From Dyadobacter luticola (GTDB taxonomy: Bacteria; Bacteroidota; Bacteroidia; Cytophagales; Spirosomataceae): a stretch of 64,000 nucleotides of DNA. A program made the position numbers and the translations under genes. Under the pieces are notes generated by a model, which was given only the letters and a program-made list of their open reading frames with translations, made no database searches and was not told the DNA's origin. This document shows positions 19,001 to 27,090 of this stretch, one piece after another (positions within the stretch are counted from its first letter, which is position 1; each line of letters begins with the position of its first letter). The stretch lies in NCBI RefSeq assembly GCF_005860805.1, contig NZ_VCEJ01000002.1, positions 2,154,375 through 2,218,374 on the forward strand. The letters run 5' to 3'.

Positions 19001-19247
19001 TCTCCTGCGTCACAAAACCGATGTAGCTCAGGATCAGCACCGTAGTATCGGCAGGGATCTTCATTTTAAACCCGCCCTCGGCGTTGGTTTGCGTACCGGT
19101 ATTGGTTCCCCTGATCAAAACATTCACCCCGGCAAGCCGCGCGCCATCCTCCCTGGCCGTGACCGTCCCTGTGACGGCGCGCTCTTGTGCAAAAGCATGC
19201 AGCGAGGTGAGCAGCAGCAGGCACATTAATGAATAAAGATTTTTCAT
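16032..19247 (-). CDS. SusC/RagA TonB-linked outer membrane transporter
   Basis: A protein of about 1071 residues. The start at 19247 (MKNLYSLMCLLLL) gives a clean signal peptide ending HAFAQ; an ATG 33 bases upstream is in frame but adds a polar tail. A CarboxypepD_reg-like domain (VTGTVTAREDGARLAGVNVL) precedes the TonB plug (GEVVVTALGIKREEKSIGYA). The plug contains VNSLSGKLAGVQIAGNSGAMG and the SusC hallmark NPLFVVDGMPM. The barrel ends with an aromatic C-terminal strand (GVNVTFGF). It forms a transporter with the SusD-like protein encoded downstream. Confidence 0.94.
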   Translation of the reverse strand: MKNLYSLMCLLLLTSLHAFAQERAVTGTVTAREDGARLAGVNVLIRGTNTGTQTNAEGGFKMKIPADTTVLILSYIGFVTQEIAVRNRSEINVALVEDTRQLGEVVVTALGIKREEKSIGYAAQRIGGEELSNVRETNLVNSLSGKLAGVQIAGNSGAMGGSAKINIRGINTIFGNNNPLFVVDGMPMENRNTNSREQQRGSGGYDYGNSIQDLNPNDIENVTVLKGAAATALYGSRGSNGVIVVTTKKGGKSKKPNLSYSFGYNVDKVYKLPKYQNKYGGGNEFAKLYYKDHPEAFPEDRKGSYDDNDGKGSYDLLPDYATDESWGPKFEGQLYRPYWSWDKDLGNPDFGKVTPWVAQPNNVKSFFETGGTFNNNISLDGAADKGSYRISYSNLAQKYILPNSKYNRHNASITGSFEAIKNLTISGAANFSTHSATGRPGTGYADDGSNVMLQFTQWGQRQIDFNKLKEYQLPNGTQLTWNRTDWFDPTPRFSNNPYWVRYKNYQNDGRTRVFGNLAANYKLGYGLSADVKFMTDTYFENQEERIAIGSQITPLYWLSKYSHLENNFQGLISYNKPVGKIFSLNANVGLNRMTRNGTTLISKTIDGLSSDVFNLRSSVGRPDITDTKTRKQINSIFGSASLGYKDMLFLDLGARNDWSSTLPVKHNSYFYPSGSLSWVASGVIDANWINFLKFRAAVAQVGNDTDPYNTMLTYQLSQPFGSDSKVSYPSTLPNPNLKPELTSEYEFGTEFKVLNNRLGLNFSYYNRQTKNQIIPLSQSAATGATFKYINAGLLQNKGLEISLNATPFSAENFSWDITLNWAKNKNKIVRLMPDQKIMVLAPAPFSVQLEAREGESFGSIVGYDFVYDAKGRKVVDEDGIYLRSEEQKVLGSVLPSFTGGLINAFRYKGFNLSALIDFQKGGSFFSTTQMFGRETGILEETAAGDIREKGVIAEGVKEDGTPNDVVISAHDQFTSNGNGGFNINAIDVVDASYIYLRELNFGYNLPSDLVSKTPFSRVRLALTGRNLWLMKSNSRHVDPTAITNSITNWQGLEGGALPSIRSMGVNVTFGF

Positions 19248-19644
19248 GCTAATATAGATTTGATTGAAAAATACGCGCACAATGCTCCTGGGAGGCGAAA
19301 ATCGCTTCCTGAAAACCTACCGGCCGACGATATACTTTTTGGTTAATTTGAGGGCTTTCGGGGAGGAGCCCAGCTTGATTTGCAATAATAAAAGATCAGA
19401 AAAAGGAAATAAAGTTGCCCGCCCCAACCGTCGACGAATAACCCGGTTGATCGACAAAGTGCATTCGGGAGGCCTAAATCGGTTTTTCCGGTCGTTCGTC
19501 GATATATGTCTTGTGATGAATTCTTGGGTGACAGTTTGGAGTTTGTCGGTTCCAGTGATTTTTAGAAAGTGAGTGTAAGAAACAGTTTGGTACGATTGTT
19601 GATTGCCGGATTGTCATTCGAAATTCATATAAATAATTGTTACG
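19248..19644. other. Intergenic region between divergent SusC and DUF748-like genes
   Basis: About 400 bp that should hold two divergent promoters. I found no convincing TAnnTTTG box, hairpin or small gene. A few open frames cross it but have no family features or start context. Confidence 0.5.
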
Positions 19645-20868
19645 ATGGCCAGCGAACATCCCGTACACAGAAGATCAAGGAAAAGGAAGATCGGGATATT
19701 TTTCATCTCATTCATAGCCCTGATAATTGTTATCAGGCTGATTTTACCTTATGTGGTACTGCATTTTGCGAATAAAAGTCTCGCTAATATGAACGGTTAC
19801 TACGGTCACATTGAGGACATTGACCTGGCGATTATCCGTGGTGCTTATAAAATTGACAGCATTTATCTGAATAAGTCGGATACGATCACTGGCAAGCAAA
19901 CACCATTTTTTGCGTCGTCTGAAATTGATTTGTCGGTGGAATGGAAAGCGCTTTTCAAAGGTTCGATTGTTGGCGAATTGAAGCTCGACCGGCCCTTTTT
20001 GCTTTTTACAAAAGATAAGGTGGAGCCGAAAGAAGTAGTAAAGGATTCGGCGGATTTCCGGAAGATCCTCGACAAGTTTATGCCGCTGAGTATCAACCGG
20101 TGCGAGATCAATAATGGTAAGATCCAGTACAATGATTTCACCTCTAAACCGAAGGTGGATATCGCTATGACAAACCTGCATTTACTGGCCCAAAACCTGC
20201 GGAACAGTTATGATTCTACCAGTGTGCTGCCGGCCACGATCAATGCAACTTCCAATATTTATGATGGCACCCTGCGGATGGACGCCAAGCTGAACCCGCT
20301 CGCCGATGACCCGACATTTGATATGAGTGCGGAGCTGAAAAATACAAACCTGGTGAAGCTGAACGACTTTTTTCAGGCTTATGCGAAGATCGACGTGAAT
20401 AAAGGAAAGTTTGGATTGTACACCGAAGTAGCGGCAAAAGACGGGGCATTTGCCGGTTATGTGAAGCCGTTGATCCAGGATCTGGACATTCTCGGCAAGG
20501 AAGACCGCAAGGATAATATTTTCCAGAAATTGTGGGAGGCCGTAGCAGGCGGCGTCGGTGAACTGTTTGAAAATCAGCGCAAAGACCAGGTAGCAACCAA
20601 AATACCATTCAAAGGCAAGATCGACGAACCCAAGACAAACATTTGGCTGGCGATCACCAACATTCTCCAAAATGCCTTCATCCACGCCCTTCAACCCAGC
20701 ATCGACAACGAAATCAACATCGCCTCTGTAAAAAATCCAAAAGAAGACAAGAAGACCTTTTTGCAAAAGATCTTTTCGAAGGATGATAAGGGGAAGAAAG
20801 ACAAGGAGGATAAAAAGGATAAGAAGAAAGAGAAGGATAAGGATAAGGATAAGAAGGATAAAAAGTGA
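19645..20868 (+). CDS. DUF748/AsmA-like inner membrane-anchored protein with Lys/Asp-rich tail
   Basis: A 407-residue protein. A basic N-terminus is followed by one TM helix (IGIFFISFIALIIVIRLILP, residues 16-35). The periplasmic part shows AsmA/DUF748-like features: FANKSLANMNGYYGHIEDIDL, EIDLSVEWKALFKGSIVGEL, and FMPLSINRCEINNGKIQYNDF. DUF748 proteins belong to the AsmA-like group linked to envelope lipid or protein traffic. The last 40 residues are almost only K, D and E, encoded by near-tandem AAGGAT hexamers, a region prone to slippage. The gene is single and followed by a small toxin-antitoxin module. Confidence 0.8.
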   Translation: MASEHPVHRRSRKRKIGIFFISFIALIIVIRLILPYVVLHFANKSLANMNGYYGHIEDIDLAIIRGAYKIDSIYLNKSDTITGKQTPFFASSEIDLSVEWKALFKGSIVGELKLDRPFLLFTKDKVEPKEVVKDSADFRKILDKFMPLSINRCEINNGKIQYNDFTSKPKVDIAMTNLHLLAQNLRNSYDSTSVLPATINATSNIYDGTLRMDAKLNPLADDPTFDMSAELKNTNLVKLNDFFQAYAKIDVNKGKFGLYTEVAAKDGAFAGYVKPLIQDLDILGKEDRKDNIFQKLWEAVAGGVGELFENQRKDQVATKIPFKGKIDEPKTNIWLAITNILQNAFIHALQPSIDNEINIASVKNPKEDKKTFLQKIFSKDDKGKKDKEDKKDKKKEKDKDKDKKDKK

Positions 20869-20905
20869 TTTTGATCTTAGCTCGCGAAGATCAACTTTGG
20901 CTAAA

Positions 20906-20936
20906 TTGATAAGCGGAGCTACATTACTTATATTTG
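20906..20936 (+). promoter_or_regulatory. Promoter of the MntA/HepT module
   Basis: A TTG at 20906-20908, a 20-base spacer and TATATTTG at 20929-20936 match the Bacteroidota consensus. The start codon lies only five bases after the -7 box, so the transcript would have little or no leader. Confidence 0.65.
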
Positions 20937-20941
20937 TAAAT

Positions 20942-21232
20942 ATGTCCGAATTAGCAGCCATCAGCCAAGCACTTAAACAGCTAAAACCGGAATTGACTGA
21001 AAAGTTTCACGTCAGTTCGATCGGTTTGTTTGGCTCAGTCGTGAGGGATGATTTTACAGCCGCCAGCGACGTGGATATTATAGTCGATTTCAGCCAGCCT
21101 ATCGGAATCGAATTCATCGATCTAGCCGATTATATTGAAGAAAAAATCAGAAAGCACGTCGATCTGGTTTCCAGAAGCGGCATGAAGGATAAGTACTTTC
21201 AGGCCATTTCAGGGGAAATTGTTTATGTCTAA
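20942..21232 (+). CDS. mntA: MntA-type nucleotidyltransferase (antitoxin)
   Basis: A 96-residue minimal nucleotidyltransferase. The motif GLFGSVVRDDFTAASDVDII (residues 28-47) has the GSxxR...SDxDI pattern, with the metal-binding Asp pair at about 43 and 45. MntA proteins neutralise the HepT HEPN ribonuclease by adding AMP to its active-site tyrosine. The gene overlaps the HepT start by 8 bases, the usual arrangement. Start 20942 gives the expected length and sits directly behind a promoter. Confidence 0.9.
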   Translation: MSELAAISQALKQLKPELTEKFHVSSIGLFGSVVRDDFTAASDVDIIVDFSQPIGIEFIDLADYIEEKIRKHVDLVSRSGMKDKYFQAISGEIVYV

Positions 21233-21553
21233 AAGAGAACCGCATTTGCTGGTTGGCGATATTATTGAGAGCGGTCTCAAAATACTATCATACACCGAAA
21301 GTCTCTCCTTCGAAGATTTCATTCAGTATGGAAAAACCGTGGATGCAGTCATCAGGAACTTTGAAATCATTGGCGAGGCGGCAAACCGGCTTCCGGACGA
21401 ATTCAAAGATTTGCACCCTGACATTGACTGGCATAGAATCCGAGGCTTCCGCAACCGCATCGTTCACGATTACTTTGGAATGATTACTTGATCGTGTGGA
21501 TTGTCAAGAACTCATTTCTGCCGGAAATAATTGAGAAATTGAATGACTTGTGA
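21225..21553 (+). pseudogene. hepT: HepT-type HEPN toxin, frameshifted near the C-terminus
   Basis: The reading frame from 21225 codes for 88 residues and contains the HEPN active-site motif R76-x4-H81-x-Y83 (RNRIVHDY). It then ends early with GMIT and a TGA at 21489-21491. In the next frame the text continues DYLIVWIVKNSFLPEIIEKL to a TGA at 21551-21553, which is the normal HepT ending. Adding one base between 21481 and 21482 restores GIDYLIVW. So a single base is missing, either in the genome or in the assembly. The active site is intact, but the last helix is lost. Confidence 0.85.
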
Positions 21554-21562
21554 TAGTCATTC
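21541..21562 (+). terminator. Weak hairpin at the end of HepT
   Basis: GAATGACT and AGTCATTC form a perfect 8-bp stem with a 6-base loop, overlapping the HepT end between convergent genes. No clear U-run follows on either strand. Confidence 0.35.
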
Positions 21563-21573
21563 AATTAAAAACG

Positions 21574-24459
21574 CTACTCCTTACTAAGTAGCTTCCCAAT
21601 CAACATCTGGCTTTCGTGAAATTCGTGTGAGCCGCTTTGTCCTAGTTTTTGGTTGAGGTCTTTTAAAACCTTTTTGGAATCTTCGGTATTGATGGCGGCT
21701 ACGCGCTGGATCGTGTATGGCAAAATTTTCGGGAGTTTTGATTGTTCGGCCATTTGCAGGGCGCGTTTCATGTCCAGTGCGGCGAGCGGTTCGGCTGCGT
21801 ACCATACCAGCAGCGGCAAGTTGTGATCATCTTTATCTTCATCGTGCTGCATCAAGGCTTCCACTACGTCCCAGCGTTGCGCCGGGTCGATCCGGTTCAT
21901 GGCGGAGGCAAGGTATAGCCTTACCACTGGCGAACTGTCGGTTTTCGCCATTTCTGCGAATTTTTTCAATATTTCAGGAGAGACTGTTTTGTCTTCCATC
22001 ATCAACTGGATGGCCCAGCTGCGGAGATATTCGCTTTCGTTCGTCAACAAATCAGCGAGTTCTTTGTCGTCGATGCCTTTGGTAACATGTAATGTCCACA
22101 ACGCACGCAGCTTTTTCGTTACCTCGGGATTCTTGGCCAGAATCTCTTTCAAAGCTTTGTGTACCTTTTTATTCGGGCCGCGCTCCTGTAAAATTGTTCT
22201 TGCCTCACGCACATACCACTCATTATCATTGAGTTGATAATTAACCAAATCCATGTCGGAAGCTTTGGTCAGATCCACCTTCACCCACTTATCATTTTCG
22301 TGGGTGATCTTGAAAATCCGGCCCATGGTCTTGTCGTGGACATCCGGATTTGGGCTATGACATTGATTTTTGTCATACCAGTCAATCGCCCAAACCGAGC
22401 CGCTGGCGTCGTATTTGAAATTCAGCCACTGCGACCACGAGTCATTCATCGCCATAAAATCGGGACGGTGCGAGGCAATGTAGCCCGAACCACTTTTTTC
22501 AAAATGATCTATGTTGAGACGTGCACCATTAATGTTGTTCATGAAAATTTCATTGCGGTACTCTTTCGGCCAGCTGTTCCCGAGATAGATCATCGCACCG
22601 GCGTGCGCATGTCCGCCGCCAGCCGCCGCCGAGCGGAAGTTTCCTGCATGCGGTCCGCGTTCGCCGAGCCAGTGCACGTGGTCACCGATGGTTTTGATAT
22701 CGTCGTAAGTAAACTCGTTAAAATGTTTCCCGGCCTGGCGCTGATACCGCGCGCCCTGGATAATGTGGAACATGTGCGGGATCACGCAAACCGTAATGAA
22801 AGGGTGACCATAATCATTGAAATCCAGCCCCCAGGGATTGCTCGAACCCTCGGCAAATACTTCAAACTGCTTGGTAACCGGATGCAAACGCCACACGCCT
22901 GCATTTAATTTGGTCCTTTCGGAATCCGGAGCGCCAGGTTTGCCAACATTGGAATGTGTGAAAACGCCATGTGTTCCATAAAGCCAACCGTCTGGTCCCC
23001 AGCGGAAACTGTTCAATACCTCGTGTGTATCGTGCAAGCCAAAACCGTCCAGCAATATCTGCGGCGGGCCGGCGGGCTTGTCGGTTTTTGGATCAACCGG
23101 GATAAAGATCAGGTTAGGTGCAGAACCCAGCCAAACGCCACCCATACCTATTTCAATTCCGCTGATCAGGTTCAGATTTTCGGTAAAAACCTTTTTACTA
23201 TCGAGGGTACCGTCACCATTGGTGTCTTCCAGAATCAAAATTCGGTCCCTGCCCTGGCCCTCCGGTGCCCGCACCGGGTAAGTATGTCCTTCCACCACCC
23301 ACAATCTGCCTTTGGGATCAATCGTAAATGCGATCGGTTTGACGACATCCGGCTCGGAAGCGGCCAGAGTCACTTTAAAACCAGCTGGCGGCGTCATCGC
23401 AGCAGCGGCTTTTACGCCTGATAATCCGGCATTCAATACCGGATCGAGCGGCGGCAGGATGATAATATCCTGCTGTTTCAGCTCATTAGGGAACTCGGGG
23501 CGGGTCGGGTAAAACAGAAACTCGTCAAAATTGATGTGCGCCCATTTGTCATTCGCAATGTAAGGGATCTGCGAGACACCGGTTTCTTTGTCAATGATCC
23601 GGATGAAAATGTCTTTCCCAACATATTTCTGCAAATCGACGACGGCAGGCTGCAAAGTTGCGCGGCCCTGGCCAGTAATGTGGTAGATGACGCTGTCGGT
23701 CCCGGCAAGGACCAGCTCAACGCGGGTATCCACCAGCGCGCCACCCGAAACTTTGAATGCTGCAAATGGTTGGGTTACTTTAAATGGCACGGACATGAGC
23801 GTTCCGGTCAGTTTATAGTTGACATTTCCGCCACTGCTCAGGAAATACTTTCCGTCAAAGCCAATGTTCATATCCTTCTCATGCAGCGGCGAGGGATCTT
23901 CGCTCACCAGCGGATTTGTAAATGCATCGCCGGTCGCAGTCCAGTCTTTTAACGTACCTGTTTCAAAATTCAGGTTAAGTGGCTGGCCGTCCTTCATCGG
24001 AATTTGCCCGGCAACCGTTTTTTCCTCAACCGAACCTTCCACCACCTCAAAACTTCCCACCATTCCCGCCGCACGGTGCCCAGGTACGGAGCAGAAGTAA
24101 GTGTCACTCTCTTTGGCCACAAAATTGATGCTGGTACTCGACCCTTTTTCCAGGATTACCTTGCTTTTGATGCCCATTTTTTCAAGCGAAATGTCGTGGG
24201 TCATCAGCTCGCCGTTTGTAATCTTGATGCGTACCTTATCGCCTTTATTGGCTTTTAATGTTGGATTTCGTGCGCCGTCCTGGGCAAAAAAACCAAGCAT
24301 GGTAGCTTCCAATGCATATTCACGATCATATTTGGCTGTATCTGATTTTGCGGCAGCTGCTTTGGCCGAGGCTGGTTTGGCTTTTTGCGCTATTACCAGA
24401 TTTTCATTGGTCGAGACGACGATTAACAGGAAGGCTAAAAATTTGTGCATCCGTGTCAT
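21574..24459 (-). CDS. Cupredoxin + PVC-type dehydrogenase propeller + HEAT repeat protein
   Basis: A 961-residue exported protein. After a signal peptide, residues 45-140 form a plastocyanin-like domain with type 1 copper ligands: His in LMTHDI, then Cys, His and Met in CSVPGHRAAGM. A lectin-like jelly roll follows (about 155-330, FETGTLKDWTATGDAF). Then comes the beta-propeller called the PVC-type membrane-bound dehydrogenase domain (about 355-710; DPKGRLWVVEGHTYPVRAPEGQ, PNPDVHDKTMGRIFK). HEAT-like repeats fill about 730-930. Many relatives end in a cytochrome c domain, but no CxxCH motif is present here. It probably oxidises a sugar-like substrate in the periplasm and may pass electrons to the copper centre. 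Confidence 0.85.
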   Translation of the reverse strand: MTRMHKFLAFLLIVVSTNENLVIAQKAKPASAKAAAAKSDTAKYDREYALEATMLGFFAQDGARNPTLKANKGDKVRIKITNGELMTHDISLEKMGIKSKVILEKGSSTSINFVAKESDTYFCSVPGHRAAGMVGSFEVVEGSVEEKTVAGQIPMKDGQPLNLNFETGTLKDWTATGDAFTNPLVSEDPSPLHEKDMNIGFDGKYFLSSGGNVNYKLTGTLMSVPFKVTQPFAAFKVSGGALVDTRVELVLAGTDSVIYHITGQGRATLQPAVVDLQKYVGKDIFIRIIDKETGVSQIPYIANDKWAHINFDEFLFYPTRPEFPNELKQQDIIILPPLDPVLNAGLSGVKAAAAMTPPAGFKVTLAASEPDVVKPIAFTIDPKGRLWVVEGHTYPVRAPEGQGRDRILILEDTNGDGTLDSKKVFTENLNLISGIEIGMGGVWLGSAPNLIFIPVDPKTDKPAGPPQILLDGFGLHDTHEVLNSFRWGPDGWLYGTHGVFTHSNVGKPGAPDSERTKLNAGVWRLHPVTKQFEVFAEGSSNPWGLDFNDYGHPFITVCVIPHMFHIIQGARYQRQAGKHFNEFTYDDIKTIGDHVHWLGERGPHAGNFRSAAAGGGHAHAGAMIYLGNSWPKEYRNEIFMNNINGARLNIDHFEKSGSGYIASHRPDFMAMNDSWSQWLNFKYDASGSVWAIDWYDKNQCHSPNPDVHDKTMGRIFKITHENDKWVKVDLTKASDMDLVNYQLNDNEWYVREARTILQERGPNKKVHKALKEILAKNPEVTKKLRALWTLHVTKGIDDKELADLLTNESEYLRSWAIQLMMEDKTVSPEILKKFAEMAKTDSSPVVRLYLASAMNRIDPAQRWDVVEALMQHDEDKDDHNLPLLVWYAAEPLAALDMKRALQMAEQSKLPKILPYTIQRVAAINTEDSKKVLKDLNQKLGQSGSHEFHESQMLIGKLLSKE

Positions 24460-24563
24460 ATAGTGGGCATTATGGTTTAGAAATTCAAAGGATAAGAAGA
24501 AAAGAGAGGGCAGGAAAAATTATACTTATTTGAAAAAATTCAATTTATTTTTGGAAAATTTTC

Positions 24564-24571
24564 TATTTTTG
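24564..24571 (+). promoter_or_regulatory. -7 box of the Xre-RES module
   Basis: TATTTTTG matches TAnnTTTG and ends nine bases before the first ATG (24580). No TTG is found at the proper -33 distance. The next ATG (24592) would leave a more usual short leader. Confidence 0.5.
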
Positions 24572-24579
24572 AAGACTCA

Positions 24580-25005
24580 ATGTTCAGCAAGATGAAAGGT
24601 AACTTATCAGATAAATTCAATGATATCGATATGACCAGCAATTTCGCTATTGTCAAGTCTGCCCGGAAGGGGCTCACTACCAAAGTCTTTTATGATTTTG
24701 CGGATGCTATCAAAATGCCAGAAAAGAACCTGGCGTCTATCATTAACTTGTCTTCCCGAACAATCAGCAATTACAAGGACGCGCAAAAAAAGCTGGAACC
24801 ACTTTATGGAGAGCATCTTTTAAAACTCATCGCGCTCTTTAGAAAAGGGGAAATGCTTTTCGGAAATGTGGATGAGTTCAATTACTGGCTGCAAAAGCCG
24901 CTCTGGAATTCCGAAGAAAAAGCATCTGCCTGGCTAACAACCAATGGCGGCGTCGATTTTCTGAGCGACGAGCTGGATAAAATGGCACAAGGATATCCGG
25001 TATAA
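24580..25005 (+). CDS. Xre/MbcA/ParS-type antitoxin (DUF2384)
   Basis: A 141-residue antitoxin. A helix-turn-helix region (FADAIKMPEKNLASIINLSSRTISNY) precedes the DUF2384 C-terminal domain (LIALFRKGEMLFGNVDEFNYWLQKP and the terminal GGVDFLSDELDKM). The family neutralises RES-domain toxins by plugging their active site and represses its own promoter. The start could be 24580 or 24592. The stop lies one base before the RES toxin ATG, which confirms a two-gene operon. Confidence 0.92.
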   Translation: MFSKMKGNLSDKFNDIDMTSNFAIVKSARKGLTTKVFYDFADAIKMPEKNLASIINLSSRTISNYKDAQKKLEPLYGEHLLKLIALFRKGEMLFGNVDEFNYWLQKPLWNSEEKASAWLTTNGGVDFLSDELDKMAQGYPV

Positions 25006-25006
25006 C

Positions 25007-25480
25007 ATGCTTGTTTACAGGATTGTGCACAAAAATTTTTCTGACAATTTATTTTCCTCCGGCATGAAAGGCCGGTGGAACAGCGCCGGCAACAAGGTAC
25101 TTTACACCGCAGAATCGATACCGCTGGCATTTCTGGAAAACATGGTACGGCGGCAGGGTGTCGGATTTAATGATGATTTCAAGATCATGTTTATCCATGT
25201 TGAAGAGCCATTTTTGATGGAAACTGTTTCTGTAAGCGATTTGCCTGAAACCTGGCGGGACATTTATGACAATTCCGGCTGCGCCCTGAAGGGGGATCAA
25301 TGGTATCAGGAAAGGAAGTCGCTGGTACTGAAAGTGCCGTCGGCAGTGATGCCGGAAACGTGCAACCTCGTCATCAACACGCTGCATCCCGATTATAAAA
25401 AAGTAACATTGGCAGCCGTGACCAACATGGTACCTGATCCCCGGATTGAAGATATTTTAAAGAAGTACGGCCACAGCTGA
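25007..25480 (+). CDS. RES-domain toxin (NAD+-degrading type)
   Basis: A 157-residue RES protein. The three conserved positions are visible: Arg in KGRWNSAG (near residue 23), Glu in PLAFLENMV (near 45), and Ser in the ETCNLVINTLHPDY region or the earlier KVPSAVMPE segment (near 118). RES toxins of Xre-RES pairs deplete NAD+ in the cell, and expression without the antitoxin stops growth. The N-terminus (MLVYRIVHKNFSDNLFSS) is typical, and length is normal for the family. No lesion is seen, so the pair is probably functional. Confidence 0.92.
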   Translation: MLVYRIVHKNFSDNLFSSGMKGRWNSAGNKVLYTAESIPLAFLENMVRRQGVGFNDDFKIMFIHVEEPFLMETVSVSDLPETWRDIYDNSGCALKGDQWYQERKSLVLKVPSAVMPETCNLVINTLHPDYKKVTLAAVTNMVPDPRIEDILKKYGHS

Positions 25481-25512
25481 CCGGCTGCTTCAACTCCCAC
25501 TTCAATTGAAAA

Positions 25513-25881
25513 CTACTTCTTTTTCTGCCGTGAGTCTTCCAGCTTTACCTTCACAATTTTTTTAATCAAATCAATTGGCATCGGTTTATTCAGTGGAAAA
25601 TGCACCGAACTTTTCGAGCCTTTATAGCCGGCAAGTTCGTCCTGCAACTTTTCGGCCGCAATCCCAATGATCGGGTACAAGGCAATATGCTTTTTCCAGC
25701 CAGCGAAGTAAATCACATAAGACCCATTCATATAAAAGGTAGGCATATCATAAGAAATCCGCTCCTCGGCATCAGGAATCACATCCAGGATCGCCGCCCG
25801 AACCTCGCTCAACACCGGCTGGACATCAGCTGGAAACCTTGCAATGTATTCGTCGACGGTGGTTGGTTTTTGGGTTGTCAT
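25513..25881 (-). CDS. DUF1801 / YdhG-like small protein
   Basis: A 122-residue protein beginning MTTQKPTTVDEYIARFP (ATG 25881; an upstream ATG at 25932 adds an unlikely tail). The motifs VRAAILDVIPDAEERISYDMPTF and the later GYKGSKSSVHFPLNKPMP fit the DUF1801 family, which has a frataxin-like fold and unproven function. The end is lysine-rich. It lies alone and converges with the RES toxin gene. Confidence 0.9.
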   Translation of the reverse strand: MTTQKPTTVDEYIARFPADVQPVLSEVRAAILDVIPDAEERISYDMPTFYMNGSYVIYFAGWKKHIALYPIIGIAAEKLQDELAGYKGSKSSVHFPLNKPMPIDLIKKIVKVKLEDSRQKKK

Positions 25882-25947
25882 CGGATAAACAGGATTTTTA
25901 TTAAAATTAATTTCTAGTGTCAAAATACTCATTCCCAGTTATATAGA

Positions 25948-25976
25948 CAAAAAAAAAGCCCTCAAAATGAGGGCTC
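25948..25976 (-). terminator. Terminator of the DUF6807 operon
   Basis: On the minus strand AGCCCTC and GAGGGCT pair around a four-base loop, followed by a run of nine or more U. It lies 26 bases past the stop of the gene at 26002-27048. Confidence 0.85.
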
Positions 25977-26001
25977 CCAAACTTAAAAAACTATCAAGCC
26001 C

Positions 26002-27048
26002 CTACTCCGTCTTTCCATAAGCTGCTGCCAGCTCATTCAGCGCAGCATCCTTCAAATGCTCCGATGCAATCACCAGCCGGTAGCGGAAAGTCGTCGATTC
26101 GCCTTTCTTCAATTTAAAATTCAATGTTTCTTTTCCGTCACTTAATGCTTTCATTCCCAAAGGATTTACAGCAAACAAACCATAGCCTCGGGCATGCCAG
26201 TAAGCCGGGTAACCAACATTTTTCGGGTGGTCGATCATGGCAATGCTGATGTTTTCATCCTTGATCTTGCCGGTTAAATTACACCAGATGGCTCGCTTAC
26301 CCCAAACCGCCTCGCCCTCGATACCGTTGCTATTGCGGTAGTTGCCGGTGATACCTTCGTTATTCATCACGGGCACTTTGGTGGCGATACCGCTGGCGTC
26401 GGTGAAGATTTCCGGTTTGTTGGAAGGAAGTTCCAGCTCCCGTGCGACACGGATAGCGTACATGCCGTCTTTCACGTCGGGCATGTTCACTTCATCCATC
26501 ACTGCGGTCAGTGTCGTCGAGCGGTCGATCATGCGGGTATCACCTTTTCCGCTGAACACGTAGGTAGTGGTTTCTTTCAATGTCAACTTGCCGTCTTTAT
26601 CAACCCAGTCGGCGGTTACTTTCAGTTCACCTTTGTCTTTTCCGCTTTTTACGGAAGTGATGCCAGTGTGAATGATCGTTCCGTAAGCGCGCTTGGCATG
26701 GTCGACGGCATTGGAGTTGTTCCAATAATCGTTACCATTTACATCCTCGTAGTTCAGCCAGATACCCACGTGGTGCGGGTGGTCCACGCGCTCGCCCGGA
26801 CGCGGGTCAAGCGGCCAGCCTCGGGTGATAACAGCGCCTTTTCCGGTCATAACCGGGTACAGCACAGCCTTTTTCAGCACTGACTCTCCTGGATAATAGT
26901 AGGCTGTAAAAGGCTTTCCGTCAATTTTGACCTCTACCTTTTTATCCTTGTCATTTTTGATCAGATCTACTTTTTGCGCATTTGCCAGCCCGGCCCACGT
27001 CGCGAGGGAAACCGTGGCCAGCATTGCCGCTGTATTTTTTAGATTCAC
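26002..27048 (-). CDS. DUF6807 (PmoA-like) exported protein
   Basis: A 348-residue protein with a signal peptide ending GLANAQ. The core shows PFTAYYYPGESVLKKAVLYPV, DPRPGERVDHPHHVGIWLNY and IDHPKNVGYPAYWHARGYGLF, the signature of the DUF6807 family (often named PmoA). The repeated His/Asp motifs could bind a metal or a sugar. Members often lie beside Gfo/Idh/MocA oxidoreductases and DUF1080 proteins, as here. It is the last gene of the minus-strand catabolic operon that starts at 30854. Its enzymatic role is not established. Confidence 0.85.
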   Translation of the reverse strand: MNLKNTAAMLATVSLATWAGLANAQKVDLIKNDKDKKVEVKIDGKPFTAYYYPGESVLKKAVLYPVMTGKGAVITRGWPLDPRPGERVDHPHHVGIWLNYEDVNGNDYWNNSNAVDHAKRAYGTIIHTGITSVKSGKDKGELKVTADWVDKDGKLTLKETTTYVFSGKGDTRMIDRSTTLTAVMDEVNMPDVKDGMYAIRVARELELPSNKPEIFTDASGIATKVPVMNNEGITGNYRNSNGIEGEAVWGKRAIWCNLTGKIKDENISIAMIDHPKNVGYPAYWHARGYGLFAVNPLGMKALSDGKETLNFKLKKGESTTFRYRLVIASEHLKDAALNELAAAYGKTE

Positions 27049-27090
27049 TTTGATCCGTTATTTAAATGTTTTATACCAAAAACGGCCAGC

